Shown here: piece by piece, positions 53,523 through 62,598 of the stretch
Numbering within the stretch: position 1 is the first letter of the stretch
Layout of the letters: the number at the start of each line of letters is the position of its first letter
Source of the DNA: Ammonifex degensii KC4
GTDB lineage: Bacteria; Bacillota; Desulfotomaculia; Desulfotomaculales; Ammonificaceae
Direction of reading: 5' to 3'
DNA: 64,000 nt
NCBI RefSeq assembly: GCF_000024605.1
Contig: NC_013385.1
Location: 608,501-672,500 of the forward strand
Position numbers and translations under genes: made by a program
The notes under the pieces: model-generated
Databases searched by the model: none
What the model saw: only the letters and a program-made list of their open reading frames with translations
Told to the model about the DNA's origin: nothing

Positions 53523-55080
53523 TACTGTAGGAGTCTCGATCCCCACCGTCCCTGAGCCAGGACGAACTACCAGAGAAGATCGATGTTCCGGCTCAAAGCT
53601 TTGAGGGCTCTGGTTAATGACGTTGCCGGACCCCGTAATGCGGGAAGATTATCGAACACCTCACCCGATACTTTCCTTAGCCTTTGCCTCTCTTCCTCAA
53701 TGGCTGCCTTATCGATCTCTAAAGCCTTTAAGCCCTCCCTCCATCGGGCTACATATTGCTCCCGCAAGGAAACACCATTCGCCTTCGCCACCCGCAACCG
53801 GGTCATCCGGTCTACCCCACAAGCACTCCAGGCCATCGGCCGCGACGACAACCGCGCCGAGTACAGGTGGCTTACGTGCGCCTCCGCGCTCACCCCTAAC
53901 TGCGCCTCCGGGTAAAGCCGGTATGCCGTTATCCCCTCCCAGTTCTGATTTATGTAGCGCCGACAATCACGCACCGCCTTCCTCCGGCCAGGTGTCTCCG
54001 CCTGCCTCGTCGCCCCCTTCAGTACCTTCTCTACCCCCACCCGATCACCACGCCTCAAGGCTGCCCAAATCTCTCCATATGCCTCTTTGTCCTTTCCTAA
54101 AGCGGCCACAAGGTATTTATCCAGGTGGAAAAGGTCCAGAACAAATACGCTCTTCGGTAAAAACTCCAGACCCCTCTTTATCCACCTGTCCCCGTCTCCA
54201 CAAAGATAGATCCGCTCAATATCATGTAGCTCATAATGCTCCTCAATGTAAGTTAGAACGTCCAGCCACAGTTCATCCGTGTCCGGATAAAGTCCTCCTA
54301 GGTAGTAAGGCCGCTTAAGCTTATACCGCCCTTTCCCCACCTCTTCTTTCCCTTCGTGTATGTAAACAAGACGAGGTAGGTGGCTCTTCTTGTCCTGGCC
54401 AGCTACGTGGTCTTCGTCCGCTTCTACGTAAAGGATCTTCACCCGGCGCTTCTCTTTGGGTGGTTCGGGCAGTTCTGCAGGGGTGAAGTTGTGAACTACC
54501 TTTTTCACAGCCTCACCACTCAGCACAACCTCCGGGTTGCCTTTTCCTGCCCTTTCCCCACTTTTCCGGTAAGAAAGCTCTACTGCTTCTTCTAAAACTT
54601 GTGCCTTGACCAGAGGGTCAACCCGCGTATGCGGCCCGTAACCTACCAAACGGTCTATTAAGTATGCCCGCTCCCCAGTCTCTTTGTGCCGGTAATAGGT
54701 CCGCTTGTAGCTGACCAGACCGAAAAGGGTGAGCACTTCCTTGGGATCATTCCTCCGCTCTACTTGCCAGCCAGGCCGCTTTTCCCGGTGCTCCCGTAAA
54801 TAAGCGTCTTTTGCCTCCAAAACTTCCCTCAGGATCTCTTTTCCTAAGCTTTTAAGCTCCTGCCAGAGCTTCTCCTCGAAGCTTAAAAGGTCGATCCCTT
54901 CCTCCAGAACCTTTAACGTTAGCTCCGCTACCCTCTGGAACTTCTCCCAAATCTGCTTTATAATCTGCATAGAGACCTCACCCTCCTGAGTGGTTGGATT
55001 GTCAACTGCTCGTCCCTTCGAAGGACGGTGAGGTCTCTCTTCGTTTTTTCCTCCTCAGCTCCTGCAAAACTCCTACAGTA
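53523..55080 (-). mobile_element. ISLre2-family insertion sequence
   Basis: About 1.56 kb, with inverted ends TACTGTAGGAGT at 53523-53534 and its complement at 55069-55080; the identity may extend a base or two outside. It holds one transposase gene. I found no clear target-site duplication in the flanks. Confidence 0.85.
53567..54970 (-). CDS. ISLre2-family transposase (UPF0236)
   Basis: A 467-residue protein, full length for the family. The order is characteristic: FEEKLWQELKSLGKEILREVLEAKDAYLREHR, then GLVSYKRTYYRHKETGERAYLIDRLVGYGPHTRVDP, ILYVEADEDHVAGQ (acidic pair), RIYLCGDGDRWIKRGLEFLPKSVFVLDLFHLDKYL and a C-terminal region with HLYSARLSSRPMAWSACGVDRMTRLR. A family member of this kind uses acidic residues for DNA cleavage. 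The frame is unbroken, so the element may still be active. Confidence 0.92.
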   Translation of the reverse strand: MQIIKQIWEKFQRVAELTLKVLEEGIDLLSFEEKLWQELKSLGKEILREVLEAKDAYLREHREKRPGWQVERRNDPKEVLTLFGLVSYKRTYYRHKETGERAYLIDRLVGYGPHTRVDPLVKAQVLEEAVELSYRKSGERAGKGNPEVVLSGEAVKKVVHNFTPAELPEPPKEKRRVKILYVEADEDHVAGQDKKSHLPRLVYIHEGKEEVGKGRYKLKRPYYLGGLYPDTDELWLDVLTYIEEHYELHDIERIYLCGDGDRWIKRGLEFLPKSVFVLDLFHLDKYLVAALGKDKEAYGEIWAALRRGDRVGVEKVLKGATRQAETPGRRKAVRDCRRYINQNWEGITAYRLYPEAQLGVSAEAHVSHLYSARLSSRPMAWSACGVDRMTRLRVAKANGVSLREQYVARWREGLKALEIDKAAIEEERQRLRKVSGEVFDNLPALRGPATSLTRALKALSRNIDLLW

Positions 55081-55600
55081 ACTTTACACTAACCGGCTCC
55101 GGGTTTTGCGCTATCTGCTGGAGCTCAGTTCCTTCCCGGCGTTGCTCGCTTCCCGAAGAGCTGGTTAATTCCGCTCATCAAGAGGTGCAGCAGCTGTGCC
55201 TCTCCAACGCTAAAGCCCGGGGGTTCTGGGGTAACCACCACGATCTCTCCCGGGCTCTCGCCACCGCCAAAAGGCGGCGCTTGTACCGCCCGGGCCTCGG
55301 CACAAGGCTTACCTCCCTTCTTTAAGCCGACCCCTTCTGTCCCTCGCGGGGCTGTCCGGCAGGGCCGGACACTCGGGGGTTGGGGATACGGCCTGACGCC
55401 GCTTGCAGGACAGGCTGTCTTTACCCGGCCACTGCCTTAGCTTATAGTGCCCGCGTCGAGCTCGAAATCGTTCTGCCTGAAATTGGCGTTTTGCGAGATG
55501 ATCATACCATAAATGCTATTTTACAGCTTGTTTACAAGCGAGGGGCGGTTCTTTAGTCCGAAAGTAAATGCCAGGGATGTAGAATAAGGTTGGTGGCCGA
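55081..55600. other. about 520 bp without a recognised gene
   Basis: The stretch between the ISLre2 right end and the response-regulator gene has no ORF that looks like a known gene. Part of it (about 55110-55320, plus strand) reads as an uninterrupted but unrecognised peptide ending ALATAKRRRLYRPGLGTRLTSLL, and 55340-55430 contains hairpin-forming repeats (GTCCGGC/GCCGGAC). It could be decayed coding DNA or an unknown RNA. The last 100 bp are AT-richer and should hold the promoter of the two-component operon. Confidence 0.5.
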
Positions 55601-55612
55601 AAGGAGGGAATA

Positions 55613-56323
55613 GTGGTGACCAGGGAAGGAGCAGCTACCGTGCTGGTGGTGGAAGACGATCGCAATATTGCTGAACTAGTGAGCCTTTACCTTGAGAAGC
55701 ATGGTTTCAAAGTGCTTAAGGCGGCGAGCGGTGCGGAGGCGCTGGAGATTCTGAAAAACGAAACCGTTGATCTGGTCGTTCTCGATCTCATGTTACCCGG
55801 GATCGACGGCTGGGAAGTCTGCCGTCAGATCCGTTCGAACTCCCAGCTGCCGGTAATAATGCTCACTGCTAAAGGGGAGCTCCAGGACAAGCTGCAGGGC
55901 TTTGAGTTGGGGGCGGACGATTACGTGGTCAAGCCTTTCGACCCCCAGGAGCTAATAGCCCGGGTGAAGGCGGTGCTGCGCCGGGCCGGAGAAACCAAGC
56001 CCAGGCGGGTGGACCTTCCCGACCTCACGATTGATCTGGAAAGCTACGTGGTGGAAGTGGCGGGCAGGAAGGTGGAGCTTACCAAGAGGGAGACCGAGCT
56101 TCTTTACTTCCTGGCTTCTCACCCCGGTCGGGTTTTTACACGGGAGTTTCTGCTCCAGCGGGTCTGGGGCTTTGAGTTTCCCGGTAACACCCGGACCGTG
56201 GACGTGCACGTGAACCGCTTGCGCGAAAAGCTTGATGGCTTGCCCAAGTCCTGGCACATTAAGACGGTCTGGGGCGTGGGGTACAAGCTGGTGGTAGGGG
56301 AAGATGCGCCGCATATTCGTTAA
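55613..56323 (+). CDS. OmpR/PhoB-type response regulator
   Basis: A 236-residue two-domain regulator. The receiver shows VLVVEDDRNIAELV, LVVLDLMLPGIDGWEV (phosphoacceptor Asp near residue 58), IMLTAKGE and DDYVVKPFDPQEL. The C-terminal winged helix shows LTKRETELLYFLASHPGRVFTREFLLQRVWG and RTVDVHVNRLREKL. GTG 55613 follows AAAGGAGGG. It overlaps the sensor kinase gene by 20 bp, so they form one system. Confidence 0.95.
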   Translation: MVTREGAATVLVVEDDRNIAELVSLYLEKHGFKVLKAASGAEALEILKNETVDLVVLDLMLPGIDGWEVCRQIRSNSQLPVIMLTAKGELQDKLQGFELGADDYVVKPFDPQELIARVKAVLRRAGETKPRRVDLPDLTIDLESYVVEVAGRKVELTKRETELLYFLASHPGRVFTREFLLQRVWGFEFPGNTRTVDVHVNRLREKLDGLPKSWHIKTVWGVGYKLVVGEDAPHIR

Positions 56324-57707
56324 GGTGCTGGTGTTCGGACTGGGCATCGCCTTGATTAACACCTTGGTTTTAAGCTTGGTCCTTTCTTCCCTTTTTACCC
56401 GGTATTTTTACCGCAATTACAGTTCTTTGCTCCTGGAGGCTTTGAAAGAAGGCAAGGGGTTCGCCGAGAAATACGAGCGCGGGGAGATCAAAAGACCGGC
56501 CTTCGAGCGGGCACTGGTTCTCATCGACCGGCTGGAAGGAGTTCACTTCTGTTTTTTCGATGCCCAGGGAAGGACCCTTTTCGCCACCGCGCCCCAACTG
56601 GATGTCGTTCCTACTCAGGACATGCTGGCCAAGCTCAACAAAGAGCTTGGTTCGCGGGAGTTTTGCTCCACCTTCTTCACCGACCCCCGCGACCCGTCCT
56701 TGGACATCATGATGGGAGCTACGCGGGTGAGCGACAAGGTATTACTGGCCTTCTTCCCGGTGGCCGATGTCCGGGAACCGGTGCGCGAAAGCATAATGCT
56801 GGTCTGGCTGGCCGCTGCCGGCGCCTTCTTAATCTCTATTGTCCCGGCCTACCTAATCTCCCGGCACTTCACGCGCCCACTGGAGGAGATGGGGCAGCTG
56901 GCTTTGCGCATGGGCAAAGGGGATTTTTCCGTCCGCTTCCATACCGCCCGCCAGGACGAGATAGGGCAGTTGGCCCGTACGCTGGACGCCATGGCGGCCC
57001 AGCTTGAGGCCATAGATCGGGAGAGACAGGAGTTTTTAGCCTATGTATCGCACGAGTTGAGAACCCCTCTTACCTCCATCCGCGGCTTCGTCCAGGGTAT
57101 GCTCGACGGTACCATTCCACCGGAGAAGCAGCAGTCTTATCTGGCCAGGGTCTTCAGCGAGACCGAGCGTTTACGCCGCCTAGTGGACGATCTGCTCATG
57201 CTGGTGCGTTTGCGCAGCGGGCAGTTTACCTTTAACTGGCAGGGTACGGATCTTCGCCGGGTGCTGACCACCGTGGAGGAGGTAATGTCTCCCTTGGCGC
57301 TGGAGAAAGGGGTGCAGCTGGAGTTCCGGACTCAGGGAGAGTTACCGGTTTACGCAGATGAAGGAAGGTTAGTGCAGGTCTTTATGAACTTGGTAGATAA
57401 TGCCATTAAGTTTTCTCCGCCGGGCGGAAGGGTATTGGTGGAAGCTGAAAAGACCGACGGGCTTTTGCGGGTACAGGTTACAGATGAAGGACCGGGTATT
57501 CCGCCGGAGGAGTTGCCCCGGATCTTCGATAGTTTTTACTCCGGTACGGCCCGCTCGCGCTCGGAGCTCGGCACGGGCTTGGGCCTGGCCATAAGCAGGC
57601 TCATAGTGGAGAAGCATGGAGGGCACATAAGTGTCCGAAATCGGCCGGAAGGTGGGTGTACGTTCACCGTGCTTCTGCCGGCAGGCGGAAGAGGGGGTGA
57701 ACCATAG
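56304..57707 (+). CDS. sensor histidine kinase
   Basis: A 467-residue membrane kinase. TM1 (about 5-30), an extracellular sensor of about 130 residues, TM2 (about 165-185), HAMP (PLEEMGQLALRMGKGDFSVRF), H-box YVSHELRTPLTSIRGF (His near 250), N-box MNLVDNAIKFSPPGG, G1 DEGPGIPPEEL and G2 SELGTGLGLAIS. It should sense an unknown envelope signal. The end overlaps the glycosyltransferase gene by one base. Confidence 0.95.
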   Translation: MRRIFVKVLVFGLGIALINTLVLSLVLSSLFTRYFYRNYSSLLLEALKEGKGFAEKYERGEIKRPAFERALVLIDRLEGVHFCFFDAQGRTLFATAPQLDVVPTQDMLAKLNKELGSREFCSTFFTDPRDPSLDIMMGATRVSDKVLLAFFPVADVREPVRESIMLVWLAAAGAFLISIVPAYLISRHFTRPLEEMGQLALRMGKGDFSVRFHTARQDEIGQLARTLDAMAAQLEAIDRERQEFLAYVSHELRTPLTSIRGFVQGMLDGTIPPEKQQSYLARVFSETERLRRLVDDLLMLVRLRSGQFTFNWQGTDLRRVLTTVEEVMSPLALEKGVQLEFRTQGELPVYADEGRLVQVFMNLVDNAIKFSPPGGRVLVEAEKTDGLLRVQVTDEGPGIPPEELPRIFDSFYSGTARSRSELGTGLGLAISRLIVEKHGGHISVRNRPEGGCTFTVLLPAGGRGGEP

Positions 57708-58855
57708 TGGCACGAGTGCTGTTTCTGACTGCTGAATACGGTGCGGGGCATCTGCGGGCGGCCGAAGCTTTGCAGAAGGCCTTAAGGCAGATAAGGCCTT
57801 CGTGGCAGAGCATGGTACTCAACTTTGTTCGGGAGGTCAATCCCTGGTTTGATCGCTTTTCCCAGCGTTTTTACCTGGCCTTCATCCGCAAGGTTCCTTC
57901 CTGGTACGGCTGGCTTTATCACCTCACGGATAACGGTCAGGAGCGGCGCTATCCCTGGGACAGGTGGGGAAGTAAAGCGCTTCTCCGCGTATGCCGGATG
58001 CTTCAGCCGCAGGTGGTAGTGGCTACCTTCCCCACGCCAGGGCGGGTAGCGGGGGAGATGCGCCTCTGCGGGGAACTAGAGGTGCCTGTGGTGATGGTCA
58101 TCACGGATCATACCGCTCATGCCGAGTGGGTACACCCGGGAGTGGATCTTTACCTAGTGGCCGATGAGAAGGTGGCGGGGCTGCTGGAGCGGCGGGGAGT
58201 AGGGAGGCAGCGGATCGCCGTCACCGGGATTCCGATCGATCCTTCCTTCGGTACCCTTCCCTCTTACCTGCAGGCCCGGCGCCTCTGCGGCCTTCCCAAG
58301 GATGTACCGGTGGTGCTAATAAGCGGCGGGGGTTATGGCCGAACGGCCTTCCTGGAGGAGATCTGCTCCCTCTTGGCCTGTCCTCCTTTCCCCCTACTAG
58401 TGGTAGTAGCGGCCGGCAAGGACGAGGAGTGGCGGAGGAAGCTAGAGCGCCGGTTCGGTCACCTGTCTCACTTCCGGATCCTGGGTTTTGTGGAAAATAT
58501 GGCGCTTTTCATGCGCGCGGCGGACTGCCTGGTGGGCAAAGCCGGCGCCTTGACCCTGGCGGAGGCGGCGGCTGCTGGCTTACCGGTCATTGTGTACCGC
58601 GCTTTGCCCGGGCAGGAGGAAGCCAATCTGGCCTACTACCTGGAGGCAGGAAGCGCCGTGCGCTTGACTTCCCCCGTACTCTTTTTTTCCCTGCTGGAGG
58701 AGGTTCTCTGGGGGAGGAAAGGGAGGGCCATGCGCGAGGCGGCCCGGAAAGTTGCCTGCCCGGAAGCAGCCTTGCTGGGGGCCAAACTCATAGCCGAACA
58801 GGTGGAGTCCCGGTCTGGTTTCTGCTGCGGGATGAGGACGGATGGCGGTAATTAA
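57707..58855 (+). CDS. MGDG-synthase/MurG-type glycosyltransferase
   Basis: A 382-residue GT28 enzyme. The N-terminal domain shows LFLTAEYGAGHLRAAEALQKAL (a processive diacylglycerol glycosyltransferase hallmark), and VITDHTAHAEWVHPGVDLYLVADE is typical of the MGDG synthase N-terminal domain. The C-terminal donor domain shows VVLISGGGYGRTAFLEEI and DCLVGKAGALTLAEAAAAGLPVIVYRALPGQEEANLAYY. It probably transfers a sugar from UDP-sugar to a membrane lipid. GTG start, coupled to the kinase gene. Confidence 0.87.
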   Translation: MARVLFLTAEYGAGHLRAAEALQKALRQIRPSWQSMVLNFVREVNPWFDRFSQRFYLAFIRKVPSWYGWLYHLTDNGQERRYPWDRWGSKALLRVCRMLQPQVVVATFPTPGRVAGEMRLCGELEVPVVMVITDHTAHAEWVHPGVDLYLVADEKVAGLLERRGVGRQRIAVTGIPIDPSFGTLPSYLQARRLCGLPKDVPVVLISGGGYGRTAFLEEICSLLACPPFPLLVVVAAGKDEEWRRKLERRFGHLSHFRILGFVENMALFMRAADCLVGKAGALTLAEAAAAGLPVIVYRALPGQEEANLAYYLEAGSAVRLTSPVLFFSLLEEVLWGRKGRAMREAARKVACPEAALLGAKLIAEQVESRSGFCCGMRTDGGN

Positions 58856-59456
58856 GAAAGGTCCAGAAAAAGGCGGCAAGGTAGCCCTCACCTTCGACGA
58901 CGGGCCGGACCCGCTTTATACTCCTCTTCTGCTCGAGTGCCTAGCTCGTTTCCAGGCGAGAGCCACTTTTTTCGTCCTCGCGAGCAAGGCGGAGCGCCAT
59001 CCGGAGTTGATAAAAGCCATGGTTCGGGAGGGGCACGAAGTGGGTAGCCACGGCATAAGGCACTTTCCCGTCTTTCTCCGTAGCTACCGGGGGGCACAGA
59101 GGGAAATAAGCCGGTCGGTTAGTCTTATTTCCGCGTTGGCCGGAAAACCTTTACGCTTTTACCGTCCCCCCTGGGGGCGCTTTAACGGACGGACGCTCCA
59201 GGCCTCGCAGGAGCTGGGGGTGGATATCGTCCTGTGGTCGCTTGACAGCGCCGACTGGCTGTGGGGGATAAATCCGGAAGTAGTGATTCGCCGCCTCCGG
59301 CGGGCTTCGGCGGGGGACATAATCCTTTGCCACGATGGAAGCTTTGTTCCTCACCGCCCCCGGGTCATCTTAAAGGCTTTGCCGGAGGTCCTGGCGTGGT
59401 TTGCTGGGCAGGGGCTTAGAGCAGTTACTTTAAGTGAAATGCTGGAGGGGAGATGA
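58842..59456 (+). CDS. polysaccharide deacetylase (NodB domain)
   Basis: A 204-residue CE4 enzyme with no signal peptide visible. KVALTFDDGPDPLYTPLLLECL (catalytic Asp), HEVGSHGIRHFPV (His ligands), YRPPWGRFNGRTLQ, LWSLDSADWLW and ILCHDGSF complete the motif set. The likely substrate is a GlcNAc-containing polymer or lipid. It overlaps the glycosyltransferase by 14 bp and ends before the DUF212 gene. Confidence 0.92.
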   Translation: MAVIKKGPEKGGKVALTFDDGPDPLYTPLLLECLARFQARATFFVLASKAERHPELIKAMVREGHEVGSHGIRHFPVFLRSYRGAQREISRSVSLISALAGKPLRFYRPPWGRFNGRTLQASQELGVDIVLWSLDSADWLWGINPEVVIRRLRRASAGDIILCHDGSFVPHRPRVILKALPEVLAWFAGQGLRAVTLSEMLEGR

Positions 59457-59457
59457 A

Positions 59458-59967
59458 ATGTTACGCTACTGGTTTCTGGCCCACAAGCTTATACTGGCCC
59501 CGCTGGCCGCCTGCTGGGTAACGCAGGGCATAAAGAGCTTTCTCGCCTGGCGGCGCGAGCGCCGCTGGAGCTGGGAATGGCTTTACGCCGACGGGGGGAT
59601 GCCCAGCGCCCATAGTGCCATGGTCTCGGCCTTGGCCGTGGCCGTGGGGCTCTGCCTGGGGTTCGATTCGGCCGAGTTTGCCATGGCCTTGGTTTTTGCC
59701 CTCATCGTTTGGCACGACGCCATGGGGGTGCGCCGGCTGGCGGGTAGGCATTCTCGGCTCTTGCGCGAACTCGTTGAAAAAGAAAAAATAGGGCAGATGA
59801 AAGAGGAACTCCCCAGAAGCCCGGTGGGGCACACTCCCCAGGAAGTTTTGGTGGGGGCTTTCATTGGTGCCATGGTGGCCTTTCTCCTGCTGGGCCACGG
59901 CTACTTCGTCTGGCACCTGGCTAAAAGGTGGGGAGCGGCGGTGTTTCACTCCAGAGCCGCCTTCTAG
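59458..59967 (+). CDS. DUF212 / divergent PAP2 family membrane protein
   Basis: A 169-residue protein with several membrane helices. ADGGMPSAHSAMVSALAVAVGL and WHDAMGVRRLAGRHSRLL are the DUF212 signature (acid phosphatase/vanadium-dependent haloperoxidase-related). LVGAFIGAMVAFLL closes the protein. Probably acts on a lipid phosphate. It starts one base after the deacetylase stop (59456), with GGAGGGGAGATGAA upstream, and closes the operon. Confidence 0.87.
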   Translation: MLRYWFLAHKLILAPLAACWVTQGIKSFLAWRRERRWSWEWLYADGGMPSAHSAMVSALAVAVGLCLGFDSAEFAMALVFALIVWHDAMGVRRLAGRHSRLLRELVEKEKIGQMKEELPRSPVGHTPQEVLVGAFIGAMVAFLLLGHGYFVWHLAKRWGAAVFHSRAAF

Positions 59968-60074
59968 TTGGATAAAATAACCGCTAGCTTTTCGGCCCCT
60001 CCGACCGTAACCTTGGATAAGAAGGGCCGATAATAGAGTACTAGGATGAGCCTGTTAGGGAGAGTCGAAGGAGA

Positions 60075-61907
60075 ATGCGCAACCTGCAGAATTATCTGGG
60101 TATGGTGGGGAACGGGGAAACGGTAGCCCTCATCGATCCGGAGGGGCGAATATCCTGGTTCTGCGCACCCCGGTTTGACAGCTTCCCGCTCTTTGCGGCA
60201 GCGCTCGATCCTTACCGGGGAGGATTTTTGCGGCTGCATTTCCCAGCCGAGGCCCGGGTGGTCTATACGGGACATGAGTATTATGACCGTACTAATGTGT
60301 TGCAGACCTTCTTTAAAGGAGCCGGGTTTCACGGCGTAATTATAGATTTCATGCCTTGGCAAAGAAACGCCTTCATACGCCTGGTGAAGATTAAGAACAC
60401 CACTACCCAGCCTTTGCGTCTTCCCATAGAAGTGGAAGTGGTGCCCGTACGTACTTCCTTCCGTCCCTTCGTGCGGCGGCAAGAAGGTAACGCCTTCCTC
60501 ATTTTTGATCAGAACATGTGCCTTTACCTTTTGCTAACGATTTCCAAAGAAGCTCTAGGCTTTCCCCGTATAGAACTCTCCCTGCCCCCGGGTGGGGAGG
60601 AAGAGTTCCGCCTGGTCATGGGCTACGGTCGGGACCGCGAGGAGGCCGAGGTAGAGGTACAAAGGGCCCTGGAGGCCTCACTGGGAGAGACGGTGCGCTT
60701 CTGGGAACAGTGGCTGGAGCGGGCCAGGATACCCTCCTGGCTTAAAGGACCACTGCGCAAGGCGTACTGCCGGAGCTTGCTGGCCCTGAAGCTCCTCACC
60801 CACCACCGGTCTGGTGCCATTTTGGCTGCTCCCACGGCTTCCTTTCCGGCTACCCCCGGCGGCAAAGAGAACTGGGATTACCGTTACTGCTGGATAAGGG
60901 ACGGCTTCCTCACGGCCATGGCCTTCGACGAGGCGGGGTTGCACCAAGAGGCACGCAAGTTCTATGATTTCATCCTACCACTCCAGGCTCCGGACGGGAG
61001 CTGGCCCCATCCCCTTTACACCATTGACGGGACTGTTCCTACCGAGGTGGAAATCATGGACCTGGAGGGGCCGAACGGGGAAAAGCCCATTCGCTTTGGC
61101 AATGAAGCGGCCATTCAGCTGCAGCTGGATAACGAAGGCAGCGTGCTTTACGGCCTCTGGTATCACTATGCACTTACCCGGGATAAGGCCTACCTGCGGG
61201 AGATTTGGCCGGCCGTTCGCAAAGCTGCTTTCTGGCTGCGGCGGAACTGGTTCCGCGCCGAGCACGGCATCTGGGAGTTCCGCGGGCACCGGAGCCAGTG
61301 GACTTACGGCAAGGCCGTAACCTATGGAGGTCTCCTGGCAGCGGCTCGCCTGGCTCAGGAGTTGGGCTTCGGGCAGCTGGCGGGAATATGGCGAGGAGCG
61401 GCCTACCAGATGCAGAGCGAGGTGGTACATTATGCCTGGTCGGAAAAGCGCCAGGCTTTCACCCAGCTTTACGATGACGATTCGCCCCTCGACATTTCGG
61501 TGCTGGCCCTGGTCTTTTACGGCCTGGTCTCACCCCGCGATCCACGTATGCTCAAAACCATCCAGGCACTGGAGGGCACGCGCGGCTGCCTCATCTACCG
61601 GGCCGTAGCTCGCTACGAGTGTGCCATTCTACCTTTCGCCTTGGCCCAACTTTGGCTGGCGCGCTATCACCTGCGGGCGGGCAACCTCCAGCGCGCCTGG
61701 GAGCTCACCGACATGCTCCTTTCCAACGCTACCTCCCTTTACCTCTGGGGGGAGCACTTCGATCCGGAGACGGGAAAACAATGGGGTAACTTCCCCCAAA
61801 CCTTTGTCCACGCTGAATTTGTACGCAACGCCTGGGCCTGGCAGCGAGCTATGGCCGGCAGAGCCGAAGGAGTAGTTGCCGCACAGCTTCAGGCCCAGCA
61901 AGTTTGA
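60075..61907 (+). CDS. GH15 family glucoamylase/trehalase-like protein
   Basis: A 610-residue protein. The N-terminal domain shows YLGMVGNGETVALIDPEGRISWFCAPRFDSFPLFAA, typical of bacterial GH15. The (alpha/alpha)6 catalytic domain shows NWDYRYCWIRDGFLTAMAF, EIWEFRG-like HGIWEFRGHRSQWTYGKA (catalytic Glu) and LWGEHFDPETGKQWGNFPQTFVHAEFV (second Glu block). No signal peptide, so it is cytosolic. Related bacterial proteins are glucoamylases or trehalases; the otsBA genes next to it suggest trehalose or a glucan. It overlaps otsB tail-to-tail by 59 bp. Confidence 0.9.
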   Translation: MRNLQNYLGMVGNGETVALIDPEGRISWFCAPRFDSFPLFAAALDPYRGGFLRLHFPAEARVVYTGHEYYDRTNVLQTFFKGAGFHGVIIDFMPWQRNAFIRLVKIKNTTTQPLRLPIEVEVVPVRTSFRPFVRRQEGNAFLIFDQNMCLYLLLTISKEALGFPRIELSLPPGGEEEFRLVMGYGRDREEAEVEVQRALEASLGETVRFWEQWLERARIPSWLKGPLRKAYCRSLLALKLLTHHRSGAILAAPTASFPATPGGKENWDYRYCWIRDGFLTAMAFDEAGLHQEARKFYDFILPLQAPDGSWPHPLYTIDGTVPTEVEIMDLEGPNGEKPIRFGNEAAIQLQLDNEGSVLYGLWYHYALTRDKAYLREIWPAVRKAAFWLRRNWFRAEHGIWEFRGHRSQWTYGKAVTYGGLLAAARLAQELGFGQLAGIWRGAAYQMQSEVVHYAWSEKRQAFTQLYDDDSPLDISVLALVFYGLVSPRDPRMLKTIQALEGTRGCLIYRAVARYECAILPFALAQLWLARYHLRAGNLQRAWELTDMLLSNATSLYLWGEHFDPETGKQWGNFPQTFVHAEFVRNAWAWQRAMAGRAEGVVAAQLQAQQV

Positions 61908-62598
61908 AAGATGCTGGAGGAGCCTGGGAGCCTACTGCTACCCCGATTCCCTGCTTTTCTTCCACCAAGCGAAGAGCAGGGGCGTCGCCCGTGTCGTCGC
62001 CGAAATAGGCGGGCAGAAATCCTTGGGCTTCGGCCAAAAGACGGGCCACGGCGGCTCCCTTGTTAATCCCGGGGGGCAGGAACTCCACTACTTTTTTCCC
62101 GGGCCAAATCTGCCAGCGAGGAAGAAAAGCCTGTGCCGCCTGCTGGGCTTCCTCCTTTACTATTTCTGCTTCTTCTTCATCGGCCAGGCGGTAGTGTAGA
62201 GCCAAGGCAAAACCCTTGTCCTCCAGGAGAAAACCTTTTCTTCCTGCCAGCAGCCGGACCAGGTAAAGGTAAAACTTATCTTTTGAAGCTTTTTCCTCCA
62301 AACCAAGGGAGTACCGCCAGAACCCTTTGCCCGCCACCTTTATCTCTGCCCCGTGACACCCAGCCCATCCCCATACTTCACTTAGGGGCAGGAAGGCTTG
62401 GAGTTCTTCTAGTCTTCTGCCGCTTACTATGGCCACGCGGTAACGTTGCCCCAAAGCCTTCAGCAGCCGGATCAGTTCTTGGTCCGGACGGGCTTTATCC
62501 GGTGTGGGGGCAATGGGTACCAGGGTCCCGTCATAGTCGAACAGCAGCAGAAGCCGAGAGTTGTGTTTCTGTAGAAGATCTAGCAAATCTTCCCTCAT
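61849..62598 (-). CDS. otsB: trehalose-6-phosphate phosphatase
   Basis: A 249-residue HAD-type phosphatase. LLLFDYDGTLVPIAPTPD is the HAD DxDGT motif, AIVSGRRLEELQAFL is motif II, and FGDDTGDAPALRLV is the metal-binding DD motif. Starts with ATG at 62598, overlapping the otsA end by 4 bp. It completes trehalose synthesis with OtsA. Confidence 0.95.
   Translation of the reverse strand: MREDLLDLLQKHNSRLLLLFDYDGTLVPIAPTPDKARPDQELIRLLKALGQRYRVAIVSGRRLEELQAFLPLSEVWGWAGCHGAEIKVAGKGFWRYSLGLEEKASKDKFYLYLVRLLAGRKGFLLEDKGFALALHYRLADEEEAEIVKEEAQQAAQAFLPRWQIWPGKKVVEFLPPGINKGAAVARLLAEAQGFLPAYFGDDTGDAPALRLVEEKQGIGVAVGSQAPPASFKLAGPEAVRQLLLRLCRP

Noticed and set aside
53617..54318. 233-aa open frame on the plus strand inside the ISLre2 element
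   Set aside because: It is antisense to the intact transposase and shows Pro/Ser-rich low-complexity content.
53512..55095. Target-site duplication of the ISLre2 element
   Set aside because: The 8-10 bases on each side of the inverted ends do not match, so none is reported.
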